Part shown: positions 43,459 to 54,170 of the stretch, piece by piece
How the letters are laid out: every line of letters starts with the position of its first letter
How positions within the stretch are numbered: the stretch's first letter is position 1
DNA from: Pseudomonadota bacterium
Lineage (GTDB): Bacteria > Pseudomonadota > Gammaproteobacteria > JAKAQQ01
Direction of reading: 5' to 3'
Length of the DNA stretch: 62,356 nucleotides
Assembly (NCBI GenBank): GCA_021839245.1
Contig: JAKCBQ010000007.1
Location: 1 to 62,356, forward strand
Position numbers and translations under genes: made by a program
Notes under the pieces: generated by a model
Databases searched by the model: none
What the model was told of the DNA's origin: nothing
Seen by the model: the letters and a program-made list of their open reading frames with translations, nothing else

Positions 43459-44420
43459 CGAGCCCCGATCCCCGCCTCGCTGTCGTGTTCTGCGGTCTAC
43501 GCTTGACCTCACCCGTTGTGCTTCTTTCGGGCTGTGTGGGTTTTGGGCACGAGTACACGCGGGTCGAGGGCTTTTCCTACCGCGAAATCGGTGCCGTCGT
43601 CCTCAAGGGCACCACCCTCGCCCCCCGCACGGGCAATCCCCCGCACCGCCTCTGTGAAACCCCGGCGGGGATGCTCAACGCCATCGGTCTTCAAAACCCC
43701 GGCGTCGAATACGTCGTTCGCGAAATTCTTCCAACGCTGAATTTCAACGACACGCGGTTCATCGCCAACGTTTCGGGATCGACCATCGAAGAATACGTCG
43801 CCGTCACACGCCGCTTCGACGACAGTCCAATCGACGCCATTGAACTCAACATCTCGTGCCCCAACGTCCGGGCCGGAGGAATCCAATTCGGCAACGACCC
43901 GGACATGTCCGCCCGTGTGGCGGAGGCCTGTCGGTCCGCGACCGCAAAACCCCTCATCGCGAAACTTTCCCCCAACCAGACCGACATCCGCGAGAACGCG
44001 CGCCGCCTGCTCGAGGCTGGGGTGGACGCGTTCGCGGCAGTGAACACCTTTACCGGCATGGAGATCGACGTCGAGACAAGGCGTCCTCGCCTCGCCTACG
44101 GACGAGGGGGACTTTCCGGGCCGGCCATTCGCCCTCTCGCCCTCCTCCGCGTCCGAGAGGTCTACGAAGTCGCCCGCCCCCACGGCGTCCCCATCATCGG
44201 TCAAGGAGGCATCACCACGGCCGAGGATGCTCTCGCCTTTCTCATCGCCGGTGCCCATGCCGTCGGACTGGGCACCGCCCTTTTCTACGATCCTCTCGCC
44301 GCCGGGAAGATCAACGCCGGCATCCTCGATTACCTCACGCGTCACGGGCTCGATCTCGAGAGACTCACGGGAAGCCTCGAGGTGCCGCCCGCTCCCGGAG
44401 CCTGCACCGACGGGGGATAG
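43455..44420 (+). CDS. pyrD: Dihydroorotate dehydrogenase, class 1 (PyrDB-like)
   Basis: 321 residues forming a TIM barrel. The N-terminal GFGHEYTRVEGFSYREIGAV and TETPAGMLNAIGLQNPGV-like CETPAGMLNAIGLQNPG stretches match class 1B, with the catalytic Cys in ELNISCPNV and FMN-binding IIGQGGITTAEDALAFLIAG. Class 1B enzymes pass electrons to NAD through a PyrK subunit. No pyrK is next to it. Gammaproteobacteria usually use the membrane class 2 enzyme, so this type is less common here. The start is GTG 43455, overlapping gpsA. Confidence 0.9.
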   Translation: MTSPDPRLAVVFCGLRLTSPVVLLSGCVGFGHEYTRVEGFSYREIGAVVLKGTTLAPRTGNPPHRLCETPAGMLNAIGLQNPGVEYVVREILPTLNFNDTRFIANVSGSTIEEYVAVTRRFDDSPIDAIELNISCPNVRAGGIQFGNDPDMSARVAEACRSATAKPLIAKLSPNQTDIRENARRLLEAGVDAFAAVNTFTGMEIDVETRRPRLAYGRGGLSGPAIRPLALLRVREVYEVARPHGVPIIGQGGITTAEDALAFLIAGAHAVGLGTALFYDPLAAGKINAGILDYLTRHGLDLERLTGSLEVPPAPGACTDGG

Positions 44421-44473
44421 CCGAGGGGCCAGGCTGGGAGAAGCCCGCACGCGAGCGGCCTACGATAGGCCTT

Positions 44474-44501
44474 CCCCTAAGATATGCTGATATGCTTGGG
44501 G
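44474..44501. other. Imperfect hairpin before the MSHA operon
   Basis: CCCCTAAG (44474-44481) pairs with CTTGGGG (44495-44501) with one bulge, and a short inner TAT/ATA stem. It may terminate pyrD transcription or structure the leader of the pilus operon. TATGCT occurs twice inside, usable as -10 boxes. Confidence 0.35.
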
Positions 44502-44575
44502 AGCGTATCCTCTTCAAGCGCCCGAGCTTCAAAGCCGTAAACGGATCCACAGCACAACAAGTGATGAAGAAGTGA
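44492..44575 (+). CDS. Possible 27-residue leader peptide coupled to mshI
   Basis: A short frame (MLGERILFKRPSFKAVNGST and then AQQVMKK) begins inside the hairpin and ends with TGA overlapping the mshI GTG as GTGA. mshI itself has little Shine-Dalgarno, so translation might reach it by coupling. No homology is known; it could be chance. Confidence 0.2.
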   Translation: MLGERILFKRPSFKAVNGSTAQQVMKK

Positions 44576-45492
44576 AGAAGCCTGTCTTTCACCGCCGTAG
44601 GGGCGCCCGCCGCATCGCTCGAGCCTGGATCGGGGACCGAATCGTGACCGCCGTCGCCTCCCCGGCATTCCGGGCTCCGTTGACGCTCGAAGGCTGGAAC
44701 TCCCTCGAGACGGCGGACGCGGACGGCGCGGTCCGTGCGCTCCGGAGCCAAGGCTCACGCCGCGACCGTCTCCACGTTGTGCTGCCCTGGGATAGCTTCA
44801 GCCTTTTCCTTCTCGAGCGCCCCGAGGTCCCACCGTCCGAAATCAGGGGGGCACTGCGCTGGAAAATCCGCGAACTCATCGACTATCACCCGGACGACGC
44901 CACCCTTGACGCCTTTGAAGTTCCGGTCGAAACACGCCCCGGAAGCCCGCGGATGATCTACGTCGCCGCCGCGCCGACCGCCCGGCTACGCGCCGTGATC
45001 GAAGACGTGGCGGCCTCACCGGCCGCGCTCTCGGTGATCGACATCCCCGAACTGTGCCTGCGCAATCTCGTGACCACACACCCGGCAGAGGCCGAGGGTG
45101 TCGTCGCGGTCTACTGCGAGGCCCGCCAGGGCTGCCTTCTGATCTGCCGTGGACGCACCGTCTATCTGGCCCGCCGTCTGGACTTCGGTCAACCCGCGGA
45201 TGCGGCGGATCGTGAGACTTTTTGCGAAAGAGTCGCGCTCGAGATCCAACGCTCGCTCGACTACGTCGATCGGCACTACCGTCTTCCCCTTCCGAAAAGC
45301 GTCGTGTTTCTCCCTCTGCCCACACCCGACCCCGCTCTCCCGGACGCGGTCGGAGCACGCCTCGGGCTGGCGTGCACAACCTTTTCTTTGATCGGCGTGC
45401 TCGGGGAGATGCGCCCTCCTGTTCGCCCGGAGGACGAAAACGGTCTCTGTCTTGCCGTAGGCGCGCTTCTCCGTGACGAGGACGGAACGTGA
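44572..45492 (+). CDS. mshI: MSHA biogenesis protein MshI (PilM-like)
   Basis: 306 residues, related to the actin-like PilM/GspL cytoplasmic domain. LHVVLPWDSFSLFLLERPEV, then SEIRGALRWKIRELIDYHPD and AVYCEARQGCLLICRGRTVY, with an AP/ATP-type fold and no membrane helix. It starts at GTG 44572. First gene of an operon whose order (I, I2, J, K, L, M, N, E, G, F) is that of the MSHA type IV pilus. It should form the inner-membrane alignment complex with the next three proteins. Confidence 0.8.
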   Translation: MKKPVFHRRRGARRIARAWIGDRIVTAVASPAFRAPLTLEGWNSLETADADGAVRALRSQGSRRDRLHVVLPWDSFSLFLLERPEVPPSEIRGALRWKIRELIDYHPDDATLDAFEVPVETRPGSPRMIYVAAAPTARLRAVIEDVAASPAALSVIDIPELCLRNLVTTHPAEAEGVVAVYCEARQGCLLICRGRTVYLARRLDFGQPADAADRETFCERVALEIQRSLDYVDRHYRLPLPKSVVFLPLPTPDPALPDAVGARLGLACTTFSLIGVLGEMRPPVRPEDENGLCLAVGALLRDEDGT

Positions 45493-46115
45493 TTCAGAAC
45501 GTCAATCTCTATCAGCCCCTCCTGCGAACGGCTTCGATACCTCTCGGCCCGCGCACGATCGTCCGTCTCTGGCTCCTCTTCGTGCTCGCCCTCGCCGCCG
45601 TCTATGGCGCCGGATGGTGGGCCAAAGCGCAGACGTCCGCCGAGCTCCACCGACTCGAGATCGACACTCGGATCGTCGGCGGTCACCTCCGCTCGCTCGA
45701 AGCTCGGGCACGCGCCCACCGGCCGAGCCCCCTCTTGCTTTCGGAAATCGCCCGCGCCCGCGCGCGACTCACCGCCCGCCGAGCGGCGCTCGCCGTGCTC
45801 GCCAGCCACCGTTACGGGAACCGCCACGGGTTCTCACCGGTTCTCGTCGCGCTCGGCCGCGCGGTCGTTCCAGGACTCTGGCTGACGCGCATTGCCATCC
45901 GTCGCGGCGGGGAGCGCGTGCTTCTCGCCGGGCGCGCCGTTCGCGCCGAGGCCGTTCCCGCGTACGTCGCCCGCCTGCTCCTGCTCTTGCACCGTGCGGA
46001 CGATCCCGTCCCGCGCTTCCATGTTCTCTTCCTCCGACGGATGAAGAAGACGCCTGGCCTTTTCCGCTTCCTGGTCTCCAGTGTGGCTCCACCCAAGGCC
46101 CACGCCCGACCATGA
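45489..46115 (+). CDS. MSHA biogenesis PilN-like protein (MshI2 position)
   Basis: 208 residues. The conserved start IQNVNLYQPLLRT (PilN-type NLY/NLLP), one membrane helix (about 26-45, LWLLFVLALAAVYGAGWWAK), a coiled coil (50-100) and a small periplasmic ferredoxin-like part. PilN binds PilM through the N-terminal tail and PilO in the periplasm. GTGA overlap with mshI. Confidence 0.78.
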   Translation: MIQNVNLYQPLLRTASIPLGPRTIVRLWLLFVLALAAVYGAGWWAKAQTSAELHRLEIDTRIVGGHLRSLEARARAHRPSPLLLSEIARARARLTARRAALAVLASHRYGNRHGFSPVLVALGRAVVPGLWLTRIAIRRGGERVLLAGRAVRAEAVPAYVARLLLLLHRADDPVPRFHVLFLRRMKKTPGLFRFLVSSVAPPKAHARP

Positions 46116-46780
46116 CCATACGTTTCTCACGTGTGACTTCCGCCCTTGAGCGTTTGAGCGCCCGAGAGCGGGTGCTGCTCCTCCTCACCTTGCTCGCTGT
46201 CACCTACGCCCTCGCCCAAGTCCTCCTCCTCGGTCCGCTCGCACGTCACGAACACCACCTCGGCCTCGAGGTTACCCACACCCGTCACGAACTTGCGAAC
46301 CTCGACCACGCCGTCTCCCTCCTCGCCCGCTCGGCGCTCCTGCACCCCAACGTCCGCCTGCGCCTCGAGCTTGCGCGTCTCAGGGCCGAGCGCCGCGACG
46401 TTGACCGCCACCTGGACGCACGCACAAGTGGCTTGATTCCGGCCCGTCTCATGCCGCGTGTTCTCGAACGGATTCTGTCCACCGAGGCGTCGCTCTCCGT
46501 GGTCGCCTTGAAGACGCCGCCCGTTCGGCCGCTCGTGACACAGGGGAACGCAACGCCTGGCGCCCCCGCGCCCCTTCACGAGGCTCTCTACGTCCACACC
46601 CTCGCTCTCGTCTTCCGGGGGCGGTACGGAGCCACGTTGCGCTACTTGAGAGCGATCGAACATCTGCCCTGGCGGTTTTACTGGGATCGCCTGAGCCTGC
46701 ATATGCGCCGTTACCCCGCCGCACGGGTCCGACTCGTCGTCCATACCTTGGGGCTTCGCCGTGTCCTGTTCGCACCCTGA
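46112..46780 (+). CDS. mshJ: MSHA biogenesis protein MshJ (PilO-like)
   Basis: 222 residues: a short cytoplasmic start (LERLSARERVLLLL), one membrane helix (about 20-38), coiled coil (45-110), and a periplasmic domain with the GRYGATLRYLRAIEHLPWRF block typical of PilO/MshJ. It links the PilN-like protein to the MshK/secretin. ATGA overlap with the gene before. Confidence 0.82.
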   Translation: MTIRFSRVTSALERLSARERVLLLLTLLAVTYALAQVLLLGPLARHEHHLGLEVTHTRHELANLDHAVSLLARSALLHPNVRLRLELARLRAERRDVDRHLDARTSGLIPARLMPRVLERILSTEASLSVVALKTPPVRPLVTQGNATPGAPAPLHEALYVHTLALVFRGRYGATLRYLRAIEHLPWRFYWDRLSLHMRRYPAARVRLVVHTLGLRRVLFAP

Positions 46781-47123
46781 CCTCCTCCGCACCGTCGCTT
46801 TGACCCTCCTCGGCCTTCTGCTCGCCGTCGGGGCCTCAGCGGGTGTTCCCAACCCGATGCGCCCGCCCGAGGCAGCTTCGTCGAAATCCCCCGGGGCACC
46901 GATCTGGAAACTCGAGGCCATCCTGCGCAGTCACAATCGCCGCCTCGCCGTGATCGACGGGCACCTGCTGCGCATGGGGGCTGTCCTCCACGGCGCCCAA
47001 ATTCTGCATATCGGCCGCTCGTCCGTGACCTTGCGCCAAGGACGACGGATCTTCGTTCTCCACATCCTCCCGGCGGCAGCCGCCGCTTTTCGCCCGCTCG
47101 CTCCTGGAGCCCTTGTCCGATGA
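46761..47123 (+). CDS. mshK: MSHA biogenesis protein MshK (PilP-like)
   Basis: 120 residues with a signal peptide (LLRTVALTLLGLLLAVGASA) followed by the NPMRPP motif, equivalent to DPTRPP in MshK, and a small C-terminal beta domain (VIDGHLLRMGAVLHGAQIL, SVTLRQGRRI). The periplasmic protein should bridge the PilO-like protein and the secretin. GTG start inside mshJ (20-bp overlap), ATGA overlap with mshL. Confidence 0.78.
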   Translation: MSCSHPDLLRTVALTLLGLLLAVGASAGVPNPMRPPEAASSKSPGAPIWKLEAILRSHNRRLAVIDGHLLRMGAVLHGAQILHIGRSSVTLRQGRRIFVLHILPAAAAAFRPLAPGALVR

Positions 47124-48865
47124 GCCGCATGCGCCTGTTTGTTCTCCTTCTCGTCCCAGCTCCTCTCGTCCTGGCGGGATGTGCCACCGCCCCTCCACGT
47201 CCCGCCGCACCGACCCGGCTCCCGTCGACGGCACACAAGGCGCCCCCCGCACGGGCGGCTGTTCCTGCCCCAGTGCGGGCCGCGCTCCTTCCCCATCTTC
47301 AGGCGCCCCGACCGCGGCGTTTCGACATTGTCGTGCACGACATTCCGGCACGAACCTTTTTTGCCACCCTCGTTCGCAACACCCCTTACAACGTGGTTCT
47401 CGCTCCCGGCATCCGCGGGCGTCTCACGTTGCGCCTCGACCATGTGACGGTGCCGGAGGTCCTGGCTCTCGTCCGCCGCGCCTACGGATACCGCATCGTA
47501 CATACGAACGCTGGCTACATCGTCTTCCCCAAGGGGCTTGAAACCCGCGTCTTTCACATCAACTACATCGATGTCACCCGCAAAGGTCTCTCGCGCACGA
47601 TTGTGACATCCGGCGAGAGCACCGAAGTTCCCCAGGAGAACAACGGCCTCTACGGTTACGGCGGTCAGTACGGGGGCTACGGCGGATCCCCCATGGGCAT
47701 GGCGGGAATGGCCAACACGTCAAACACGCTGATCCTACCCTCAGGGCAAGAAGCCAGCAGCGACATCACCACCAAGTTCAACTCCGAATTCTGGAAACAC
47801 CTGACAGCGGCGTTGCGCTTCCTGATCGGCAGCGGTCACGGGCAAAGCCTTGTCCTGAGCCCGGCGACCGGCGTCGTCGTGGTTCACGCCAAGCCGCGAG
47901 CGGTCGACGCCGTGCGCCGCTACCTCCAAACCATCCAGCGCAGCCTCAACCGCGAGGTGATCATCGAGGCCAAGATCCTCGAGGTCACGCTCAACCACCA
48001 GTTCCAAAGCGGCATCAACTGGGCGGCCCTGGCCCACGCCGGAACGGGGAACAGCGTCCTCGGCGGCGAGGTCGGGGGCGCCAACCTCTTCAACACAGGG
48101 ACCTCCTCCCTAGCCAACCAGTCGGTCACGCTGACTCCGGGGACACTCCCCGTTTCGAGTCTCCCGACATCCGCGTTCGGGGGCACTTTTGCACTGGCCC
48201 TCAACGCCGGGAATTTCAGCAGTTTCATCGAACTCTTGAGCACTCAGGGGAAGGTCAACGTGCTCTCGAGCCCGCGCATCGCCACGGTCAATAACCAGCA
48301 GGCGATTATCAAGGTCGGCAACGACGAGTACTTTGTGACCGGCATCAACAGCAATGTTGTCACCTCGACCGCAGTGGCCACGGCCAACAACGTCCAGCTC
48401 ACTCCTTTCTTCTCGGGCATCTCCCTCGACGTCACCCCCGAGATCTCGGGCCGTGGCGCTGTCGTTCTCGAAATCCACCCGACGGTCAGCAAGGTCACCA
48501 CCCAGATCAGCACCTTCACCGTCTCGGGGCAGACGAGCACCATCCCACTCGCCTTCAGCCAGATCCGCGAGTCCGACACCGTCGTCCGCGCGCTGAGCGG
48601 TCAGGTGGTCGTGATCGGGGGGCTCATGAAGACAGAGACTTCCAACACGGTCTACCGTGTGCCGCTCCTCGGTCACATCCCGTTTCTCGGCCAACTCTTC
48701 ACCGAGCACCAGCAGATCCGCAAAAAGACGGAGCTCGTCATTCTCCTCCGCCCGGTGGTGGTGGGTGCGCGCCGCACGTGGTCGCGCTACCTCGCCCATC
48801 TCCTGACCCATGCCCGGAGTCTGCAGCGGACCATGAGCGCACACGGCGACCTTCCACAAGACTGA
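47120..48865 (+). CDS. mshL: MSHA secretin MshL
   Basis: A 581-residue outer-membrane lipoprotein secretin. The lipobox is PLVLAGC. N0/STN-type repeats at about 75-150 (FDIVVHDIPARTFFATLVRN), a Gly/Tyr-rich linker (about 190-205, YGYGGQYGGYGG), an N1 domain, and the secretin core with EVIIEAKILEVTLNHQFQSG, NVLSSPRIATVNNQQAIIKVG and the C-terminal VVIGGLMKTETSN. It forms the pore through which the pilus would pass. Confidence 0.9.
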   Translation: MSRMRLFVLLLVPAPLVLAGCATAPPRPAAPTRLPSTAHKAPPARAAVPAPVRAALLPHLQAPRPRRFDIVVHDIPARTFFATLVRNTPYNVVLAPGIRGRLTLRLDHVTVPEVLALVRRAYGYRIVHTNAGYIVFPKGLETRVFHINYIDVTRKGLSRTIVTSGESTEVPQENNGLYGYGGQYGGYGGSPMGMAGMANTSNTLILPSGQEASSDITTKFNSEFWKHLTAALRFLIGSGHGQSLVLSPATGVVVVHAKPRAVDAVRRYLQTIQRSLNREVIIEAKILEVTLNHQFQSGINWAALAHAGTGNSVLGGEVGGANLFNTGTSSLANQSVTLTPGTLPVSSLPTSAFGGTFALALNAGNFSSFIELLSTQGKVNVLSSPRIATVNNQQAIIKVGNDEYFVTGINSNVVTSTAVATANNVQLTPFFSGISLDVTPEISGRGAVVLEIHPTVSKVTTQISTFTVSGQTSTIPLAFSQIRESDTVVRALSGQVVVIGGLMKTETSNTVYRVPLLGHIPFLGQLFTEHQQIRKKTELVILLRPVVVGARRTWSRYLAHLLTHARSLQRTMSAHGDLPQD

Positions 48866-48876
48866 GGACCGGTTTC

Positions 48877-49722
48877 GTGGATCATCTGCGCCACTTCGAT
48901 CTCCATCGGGAACCCTTCGGTCTCACGCCGGACACCGCGTGCTTTTTCGCCACGCCCACGCATCAGGAAGCCCTGAACGTCGTTCTTCTAGGCCTCCGTC
49001 TCGGGTCGGGATTCATCAAGATCACGGGGGAAATCGGCCTCGGGAAGACGTTGCTCTGCCGGCGCCTCCTGAATGCTCTCGGTCTGGACTATGTCACCGC
49101 CTACCTTCCCCATCCCGAGATCAGCCCGGCCGAGCTGCGCCGCAGCCTGGCCCGTGAGCTCGGTGCCCCGGAGCGTCTTGTCGGGCGCACGGACACAGCC
49201 GCCCTTCAGAACCTCCTCCTCCATCACGCACGGCAGGGACGCAGCGCCGTCCTGTTCGTCGATGAGGCCCAGCGCGCCCCGCGCGAGACCTTCGAATACA
49301 TTCGCCTCCTGACCAACCTCGAAACGGAGACGACCAAGCTTCTCCAGGTCGTTCTCTTCGGCCAACCCGAACTCGACCGACGCCTGCGGCGAGCGGATCT
49401 TCGTCAGCTGGCCCAGAGAGTCATTCACGCCTACCGTCTGCGCCCGCTTAATCACGCCGAGGCCGAAGCTTACCTCGTTCACCGCCTCGCTCAGGCCGGC
49501 GGCGATGAGGGACTCTTCCCGACCGCCGCGCGGCACGCGGTGACCGTTTCCGCACGCGGTGTGCCCCGGCTGATCAACGTGTGCGCACACAAGGCCTTGC
49601 TTGCCGCCTACGGTGCCGGTGCGCGGCGCGTTTCACTCTCTCACGTGCGCGCTGCCGTCCGCGACACCGAAACCCTGAGCCCGCCGGGCTGGTGGGCACG
49701 TTGGCGGAGCGTGTGGTCGTGA
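48877..49722 (+). CDS. mshM: MSHA AAA ATPase MshM (ExeA-like)
   Basis: 281 residues. LRHFDLHREPFGLTPDT is the ExeA/MshM start; Walker A is ITGEIGLGKTLLCRRLL and Walker B VLFVDEAQRAP, followed by sensor blocks (FGQPELDRRLRR, LAQRVIHAYRLRPL, GVPRLINVCAHKALLAAYG). It helps secretin assembly using ATP. The start is GTG 48877. GTGA overlap with mshN. Confidence 0.88.
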   Translation: MDHLRHFDLHREPFGLTPDTACFFATPTHQEALNVVLLGLRLGSGFIKITGEIGLGKTLLCRRLLNALGLDYVTAYLPHPEISPAELRRSLARELGAPERLVGRTDTAALQNLLLHHARQGRSAVLFVDEAQRAPRETFEYIRLLTNLETETTKLLQVVLFGQPELDRRLRRADLRQLAQRVIHAYRLRPLNHAEAEAYLVHRLAQAGGDEGLFPTAARHAVTVSARGVPRLINVCAHKALLAAYGAGARRVSLSHVRAAVRDTETLSPPGWWARWRSVWS

Positions 49723-50569
49723 GCCTCCTCAATGACGTCTTACGGGATCTCGCCGCGCGGAGCGTCCCCGAAACGGTTCCCGCCGTTCGCCCGGTGGGAC
49801 GGTTCACCGCCTCCCGCCGCCATCGCTGGTTCCTCCCCGCAGGACTGGGAATCACCCTGGCGCTTACCGGAGGATGGCTCGCGGAGCGCTTCGTCCTCCG
49901 GCACGTACCGCTCCATCCGCGGATCGTGCTCACGCCCGCCGTCCGCCCCGTAGCTCCTCCCACCACGGCGATCACCCCCCGTTCTCAGGCGCTGGTCGCT
50001 CCCGAGTCTTCACGCCCACGGAGCCCCCGTCTCACGCCGACGCGAACGGTTGCCCACGCCTCGACTCACACGATTACCCTGAGAACCCAAGCGATGCCGC
50101 CCTTGGGAGATACCGAAAAGCACGACGCCACCACCCCGGCACCGTCCGCGGTACGCCCCGCAAAAACCGAGGGGTCGATTCTCCCTTCCGTTTCCTCGGA
50201 CTTGCGGGTCGAGCGGAGAATCCTCCAGTGGATCCATGCCGGTGATCCTGCACAAGCTTGGTCGCTCGCCCAGAGTGCCGCTCCGACACACCCAGGGCGT
50301 CACCCTCGCTACCTCCGCCTCTACGCCGCCGTCGCCGCCACCACCGCGCATTGGCAATCGGCCGTCCGACTCTACGGACGGCTCTGTCGCCTGACCCCGG
50401 GCTCGGCAAGCGCATGGAGCGGTTGGAGTGTGAGTCTGCTTGCCGCCGGCCACCGTCGGCAGGCCCGCGTCGCCATCCGTCACGCCCTTGCTCTCGGCGT
50501 GTCAAACCCCACCCTCCGCCGCTACCTCCGGCGCGAGCAACGCCGCCTTCGCACCCTCAGTCCGAGCCG

Positions 50570-50573
<4 letters not shown>
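49719..50573 (+). CDS. mshN: MSHA biogenesis protein MshN (TPR)
   Basis: 284 residues: the family start SLLNDVLRDLAARSVPE, one membrane helix (about 38-54), a Pro/Thr-rich periplasmic linker (60-160) and C-terminal TPR-like helices (165-275, LQWIHAGDPAQAWSLAQSA, SAVRLYGRLCRLTPG). Shorter in TPR content than typical MshN (~350). Scaffold of the pilus complex by analogy. Confidence 0.75.
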
Positions 50574-52300
<1,727 letters not shown>

Positions 52301-52308
52301 GGCCCCCC

Positions 52309-53529
52309 GTGCCCCGCTACGACTTTCGAGGACGAGATCGACGAGGGGGGCTCGTGCGCGGCATACGCGAAGCCGAAAGCGCCGAAGTGGTGGCCGCCGA
52401 GCTCATGGCGGTCGACATCATCCCGGTCACCATCACACCCGAACAGACGCGGACGGATTGGTCGCGTCTTTTTGCCGCTCTGCGCGGTCGTCGCTTCACC
52501 ACCGATCAGCTCATCCTCTTCAGTCGGCAGATGCACGGGCTCACCCGCGCCGGGGTACCGCTCAGCCGCGGTCTCGAATGCCTCCTCGAATCGCTACCCC
52601 CCGGCCGCTTCCGCGAAGCCCTCGCGGAAATCCAAACGGCCCTTGAAGAAGGACGCGATCTTGCCGGTGCGATGGCGCGCCGACCCGATGTCTTCCCGCC
52701 CCTCTACGTGAGCATCGTTCGTGTGGGCGAGCAGCTCGGCAAGCTTGACGAGGCTTTCGCGCGCCTTCATACCTACCTCGAGCGCGACAAAACCACCCGC
52801 CAGCAGATCGTGGCCGCGTTACGGTATCCCACCATCGTGCTCGTTGCCATCGCCGTCGCCGTCTGGGTCATCACCGTCAAGGTCATCCCGGTCTTCGCCC
52901 ACGTCTACGCGCATTTCCGTGCCCGTCTTCCCTGGGCCACGCGCCTCATCCTGGCTGTCTCCGACTTTGCCTCCCGCTATTGGCTCGTGGTGACTCTTCT
53001 CGTCGTCGCCGCGATTGTCGCCGCCCGGCTCTACCTCCGCACCCCACGCGGACGCTACCTTTGGGACCGCACCAAACTCCGTTTCCCGGTGGTGGGCGGC
53101 ATCACCCTCAAGGGGTCTCTCGCCCGCTTCGCCCGCGCATTCGCGATGAGCTACCGCGCGGGCCTGCCCATCGTTCAGGCCCTTGGTCTGATCGCCCGTG
53201 GCGTCGGCAACGAGTTTGTCGCTGAACGCATCCTCGCCATGCGCGGAGGCATCGAACGGGGGGAAAGCATCTCACGCACCGCCCGTGCCGTCGGACTCTT
53301 CACCCCGGTCGTGCTCCAGATGCTGCGGATCGGCGACGAGACCGGCGCCATCGACGACATGATGGACGAGGTCGCCACGTTCTACGAGGACGAAGTCGCC
53401 TACGAGGTGCGCAACCTGAGCACCCTGATCGAGCCCTTCCTCGTCGTCGCCCTGGGCGTCATGGTTCTCATCCTGGCGCTCGGTGTCTTCCTGCCAATGT
53501 GGGACCTCATCCAGGTCGTGCAGCACTGA
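52309..53529 (+). CDS. mshG: MSHA inner-membrane platform protein MshG
   Basis: 406 residues of the PilC/GspF family with two T2SF domains (LILFSRQMHGLTRAGVPLSR near 65-85; FARAFAMSYRAGLPIVQALG near 270-290) and three helices (about 175-195, 225-245, 375-395). GTG 52309 is preferred, 8 bp after mshE. It turns ATPase motion into pilin insertion. Confidence 0.9.
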   Translation: MPRYDFRGRDRRGGLVRGIREAESAEVVAAELMAVDIIPVTITPEQTRTDWSRLFAALRGRRFTTDQLILFSRQMHGLTRAGVPLSRGLECLLESLPPGRFREALAEIQTALEEGRDLAGAMARRPDVFPPLYVSIVRVGEQLGKLDEAFARLHTYLERDKTTRQQIVAALRYPTIVLVAIAVAVWVITVKVIPVFAHVYAHFRARLPWATRLILAVSDFASRYWLVVTLLVVAAIVAARLYLRTPRGRYLWDRTKLRFPVVGGITLKGSLARFARAFAMSYRAGLPIVQALGLIARGVGNEFVAERILAMRGGIERGESISRTARAVGLFTPVVLQMLRIGDETGAIDDMMDEVATFYEDEVAYEVRNLSTLIEPFLVVALGVMVLILALGVFLPMWDLIQVVQH

Positions 53530-53533
53530 TCCC

Positions 53534-54118
53534 GTGCCCCGCCGCGGCCTTCGCACCCTCCCCGCCCGGTCGTCGACACCACCGGTAGCGCTCGTCTGGC
53601 TCCGCCGTCTCGAAAATGTGGTCGTCGTGGCTCTCGTGGTCATCTTGATCGCGACGGTCGCCGATCGTGTGGAACGGCTGCGTGTCGCCGCCGAGGCCGT
53701 AGCCGTCGCCCGCGTGACCTCGGCCGTGCGGGCAGGACTTGCGAACGCCCTCTTCCACGCGGCCGTCCGCGGGGGGCCCTCCCGGTGGCAACGTCTTCTC
53801 GCACGCAACCCCATGAGCTTCCTCGTCTTCCCGACGGCGCACTACGCGGGGACTTTTCTCCACCTGCCACCGCATCTTCGCCCCGGCTGGTGGTACTACG
53901 ACCAAACGCATCGTCTCCTCGTCTATGCCGTCCGCGCACGCCATCATTTTGTCACCTCACTCCCTCCCCCCCCGCGCATCGAATGGCGCCTCGCGCCCGT
54001 CTACGACGCCAGAACCCACATCCCCTCCAACATCGTCGGAGTGGCGTTGCGCAGCGTAGCTCCCTACCACTGGACAGGCGTGGCCCGACGGGTGGCCGGA
54101 ATCCACGGAAGGCGGTAG
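53534..54118 (+). CDS. mshF: MSHA biogenesis MshF-like protein
   Basis: 194 residues with one N-terminal membrane helix (about 25-42, VVVVALVVILIATVADRVE) and a periplasmic part whose NPMSFLVFPTAHYAGTF and RPGWWYYDQTHRLLVYAV match the MshF pattern (N-P-x-x-x-L, Y-x-G, WYYD, LVY). It follows mshG by 4 bp, the usual place. It lacks a prepilin peptidase site (no G/F-T/S-L-x-E near a helix), so it is not a pilin. Confidence 0.7.
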   Translation: MPRRGLRTLPARSSTPPVALVWLRRLENVVVVALVVILIATVADRVERLRVAAEAVAVARVTSAVRAGLANALFHAAVRGGPSRWQRLLARNPMSFLVFPTAHYAGTFLHLPPHLRPGWWYYDQTHRLLVYAVRARHHFVTSLPPPPRIEWRLAPVYDARTHIPSNIVGVALRSVAPYHWTGVARRVAGIHGRR

Positions 54119-54170
54119 ATTAGGGGCACGGTCACACCGGCTTGAGGGGCCCCGGCTCCAGGAGGTTGCC

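Noticed and set aside
53534..54118. Pilin-like protein after mshG
   Set aside because: The membrane helix is not preceded by a prepilin peptidase motif and the periplasmic blocks match MshF.
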